Shown here: one piece after another, positions 61,890-64,000 of the stretch
How positions within the stretch are numbered: position 1 is the first letter of the stretch
Layout: each line of letters begins with the position of its first letter
NCBI GenBank assembly: GCA_030141605.1
Contig: JAQGDQ010000006.1
Span: forward strand, 1-64,000
From: Tubiluchus corallicola
Taxonomy: Eukaryota; Priapulida; Priapulimorpha; Priapulimorphida; Tubiluchidae
Length of the DNA stretch: 64,000 bases
Direction: 5' to 3'
Position numbers and translations under genes: made by a program
Notes under the pieces: generated by a model
What the model saw: the letters and a program-made list of their open reading frames with translations, nothing else
What the model was told of the DNA's origin: nothing
Databases searched by the model: none

Positions 61890-64000
61890 GAACGAAAGAC
61901 TGCATCGTTTTCGAATTTTGTGAAAAAAGTTTGAAATTTAGATAAAATTAGATAAAATTCATAGAATCGAATGTCTATGTTGGACAAAGGAAGGGCAGAC
62001 ACAGGACTCTGTAAGCTGCTAAGATCGACAAATGCGAGTACTGATGGCCACAGTCAATGAAATCTAATAAAATTAAAAAGAAAATGTTAGCTAAGCCAGG
62101 CACTTACAGTACTGCACAGTTTAGGCTACCTTAGACCTACGAACCTGCTCCATAGAAGCCAGACGCCAAATGCCCTTTAGCTGATGACTGAAGTTGAGAT
62201 TTGTCATTTTTCAATGCCCATATCACGTATCTAGTGGCGGAAATGCAAATCGATTCCTTGCTGTTTCTACAATTAGTCGTGTTCCAGTTAGACGCTGCAC
62301 GAAAACTATTGGCCATTTGTCACACTAATGTGGAACACTTCATGATTTATGAATGCAGATTAAGCACTTGTTGTGTGTCAGGACGTGTGCCGAACAGACG
62401 CCATTTGCTGTCATTCAATACTGGCTTGCTATAGGCATAAAATATGAATTACGCTTAGCATCGAGGTGTTGTTACTGACAAAAGCGGTGATAAACTATTT
62501 ATGGCTGCTGTTAACAGATGTAGCGGTATATAGATGTTACATTGTAGTATTCGAGTCGTATAGAGACAAGAACAAAACATCATACAAACATAAAGTGATT
62601 AGGGCAATCACCTCTGCTGAAAGTCCAAAAATTAAACAGGCGAAAAACTAAAAACTAGAACAACATACAGAACGTAGACAAAAATATTTTCCAATTTTCC
62701 GCCATTTCTGTTTGCTAATCCAGGCTATGGAGAGTTCGAGTCACGACACTGACTATTCTTATTTAGTATTTACTTCACAATCTCCCAGTCACGAGAGCCT
62801 TTTAAAAGGCAATGCGACAGCGAAAAAGTATTAAAATGAACACACCTAATGATCAAGGAATAGAGGCGAAAGGAATGAGAAGATGATTTCGTAACAGCAA
62901 AACATTAAATCATCTTCATATTTTTGTTTTTAAGGCTGCAGAGTAAAAAAGGTTAAATAATTCTATTAAGATGTACGATTTCGAATTCAACAATCTCACG
63001 AAATGGCCACTTTGTCATATTAAGTGTAAATCGTCACTGTCAATATTGCGTCATAACCGTGTGTCAATTAATTTCATAAATCATGGTGTCACAATTTTTG
63101 ACAACCTAGTAGATTTCGTGGAATTTGCAGTGGCATTTAGACAGTCTCCTTTTACACACATGCAGGCATCTGTATAGTAAACATCTTAACGCAATGAGCA
63201 TCTGAAATAAGCATCCAAAAATATATGGCAGTGCCCCGGAAAGATAATAAAATACCAACCGCAGCCAACATTTGTAGGATGACTTGTCCAATGAGCAATA
63301 AAATGCCAAACGTCGTAGTATTAAAAATAAACTCTTGCAAGCTTCTGTGATATTAGGTAGCCCTGCAGACGTTACACACAGCGGCGTTTCAGTGCTTAAA
63401 CTACAAAAATAACACGTGTGCAGGAACTTTACCTCCTATCACTATGTTTATAGGATTCATTTAGAGAAAAGCACCGACTTTATACCTTCTCTAAATATTT
63501 ACGGCATAATTTCTGGACCATTTCTGGACACACAAGTCTCTCATTCATGAGAGATGGCTAACATTCTGTCCGCGCAGTGTATATTGTCGTGCTTGTTTGT
63601 AAACACGTGGAGTGGTAGTTTTCACGCCATTTTTTATATTTTTCACCAACGGCTGTTAAGTTGTCGACCGCTTGACTCATATCTCCCATATTTTAAATCT
63701 TTATGAGATATTATGGTAACTTCACATAAATGTTTTATCTTAATTTCTCAAACATGTTGTCAAGGCACGAACGCCCGTTTTAGATACATTTCCTCGTCAC
63801 TTTCTAATTATTGCTGAAAAATCATTACACTGACATGAGATGTCATCAAGCAAACTTTTTTACGTTATGAAAATCCCAGGACCTTGAGGCTTAAGCACAC
63901 AACTATCGTGCTTTCACTGTTTTTGTCGTTTTAAGGTGACTTTGAACAGATTTCCAACTGATTTCTTTTACACCATTAAAAACATGGCCGTGAATAAAGT
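61890..64000. other. No supported gene
   Basis: Short overlapping ORFs (for example 62201-62434 and 63106-63340) show no domains and no splice-supported context. Confidence 0.4.

Overview
This window is animal nuclear DNA, very probably from an invertebrate. It is AT-rich with very low gene density. The only convincing host coding sequence is a set of short minus-strand exons with consensus GT/AG splice sites that join in phase. The rest is transposon debris, satellites and simple repeats. Nothing prokaryotic is present: there are no operons, no Shine-Dalgarno context and no long non-transposon ORFs. I cannot name the species from sequence alone.

Region 1-12.8 kb is a mosaic. It opens with almost two copies of a 1,814-bp tandem unit, nearly identical, joined by a G/T-rich stretch. 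These run into a 319-bp dispersed repeat (second copy at 7.9 kb) and a six-copy ~82-bp minisatellite. Between 4.7 and 12.8 kb a minus-strand gene (here gene A) is split into at least five, perhaps seven, small exons. Its conceptual product is alpha-helical and contains one stretch that resembles an armadillo-type repeat. Its introns hold a LINE reverse-transcriptase 3' fragment, a LINE endonuclease fragment, another dispersed repeat pair, and two oppositely oriented copies of a terminal-inverted-repeat DNA transposon.

Region 12.8-22.1 kb has no recognisable host exon. It holds a ~1.5-kb foldback-like element, with arms built of degenerate GGTAC-containing words around a low-complexity core, and then a Ty3/Gypsy LTR retrotransposon. 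The retrotransposon has a candidate 5' LTR, an uninterrupted gag, and protease, reverse transcriptase and RNase H separated by one in-frame TGA. It breaks off at the start of integrase and has no visible 3' LTR.

Region 22.1-41 kb has few features except a minus-strand gene (gene B) with three in-phase exons at 40.5, 35.2 and 32.5 kb. It encodes a Pro/Ser/Tyr-rich protein with two U1/JAZ-type C2H2 zinc fingers (C-X2-C-X12-H-X5-H), as in the ZNF385/ZNF346/ZMAT group. Its 5' start and 3' end were not found.

Region 41-64 kb is essentially non-coding. It holds a decayed tRNA-like sequence, a possible orphan first exon at 45.8-46.2 kb, several microsatellites, and a 205-bp perfect-ended hairpin at 61.7 kb. 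Host exons were called by eye from splice sites, open frames and phase agreement, without homology searches, so exon edges and any missing exons should be read with that in mind.
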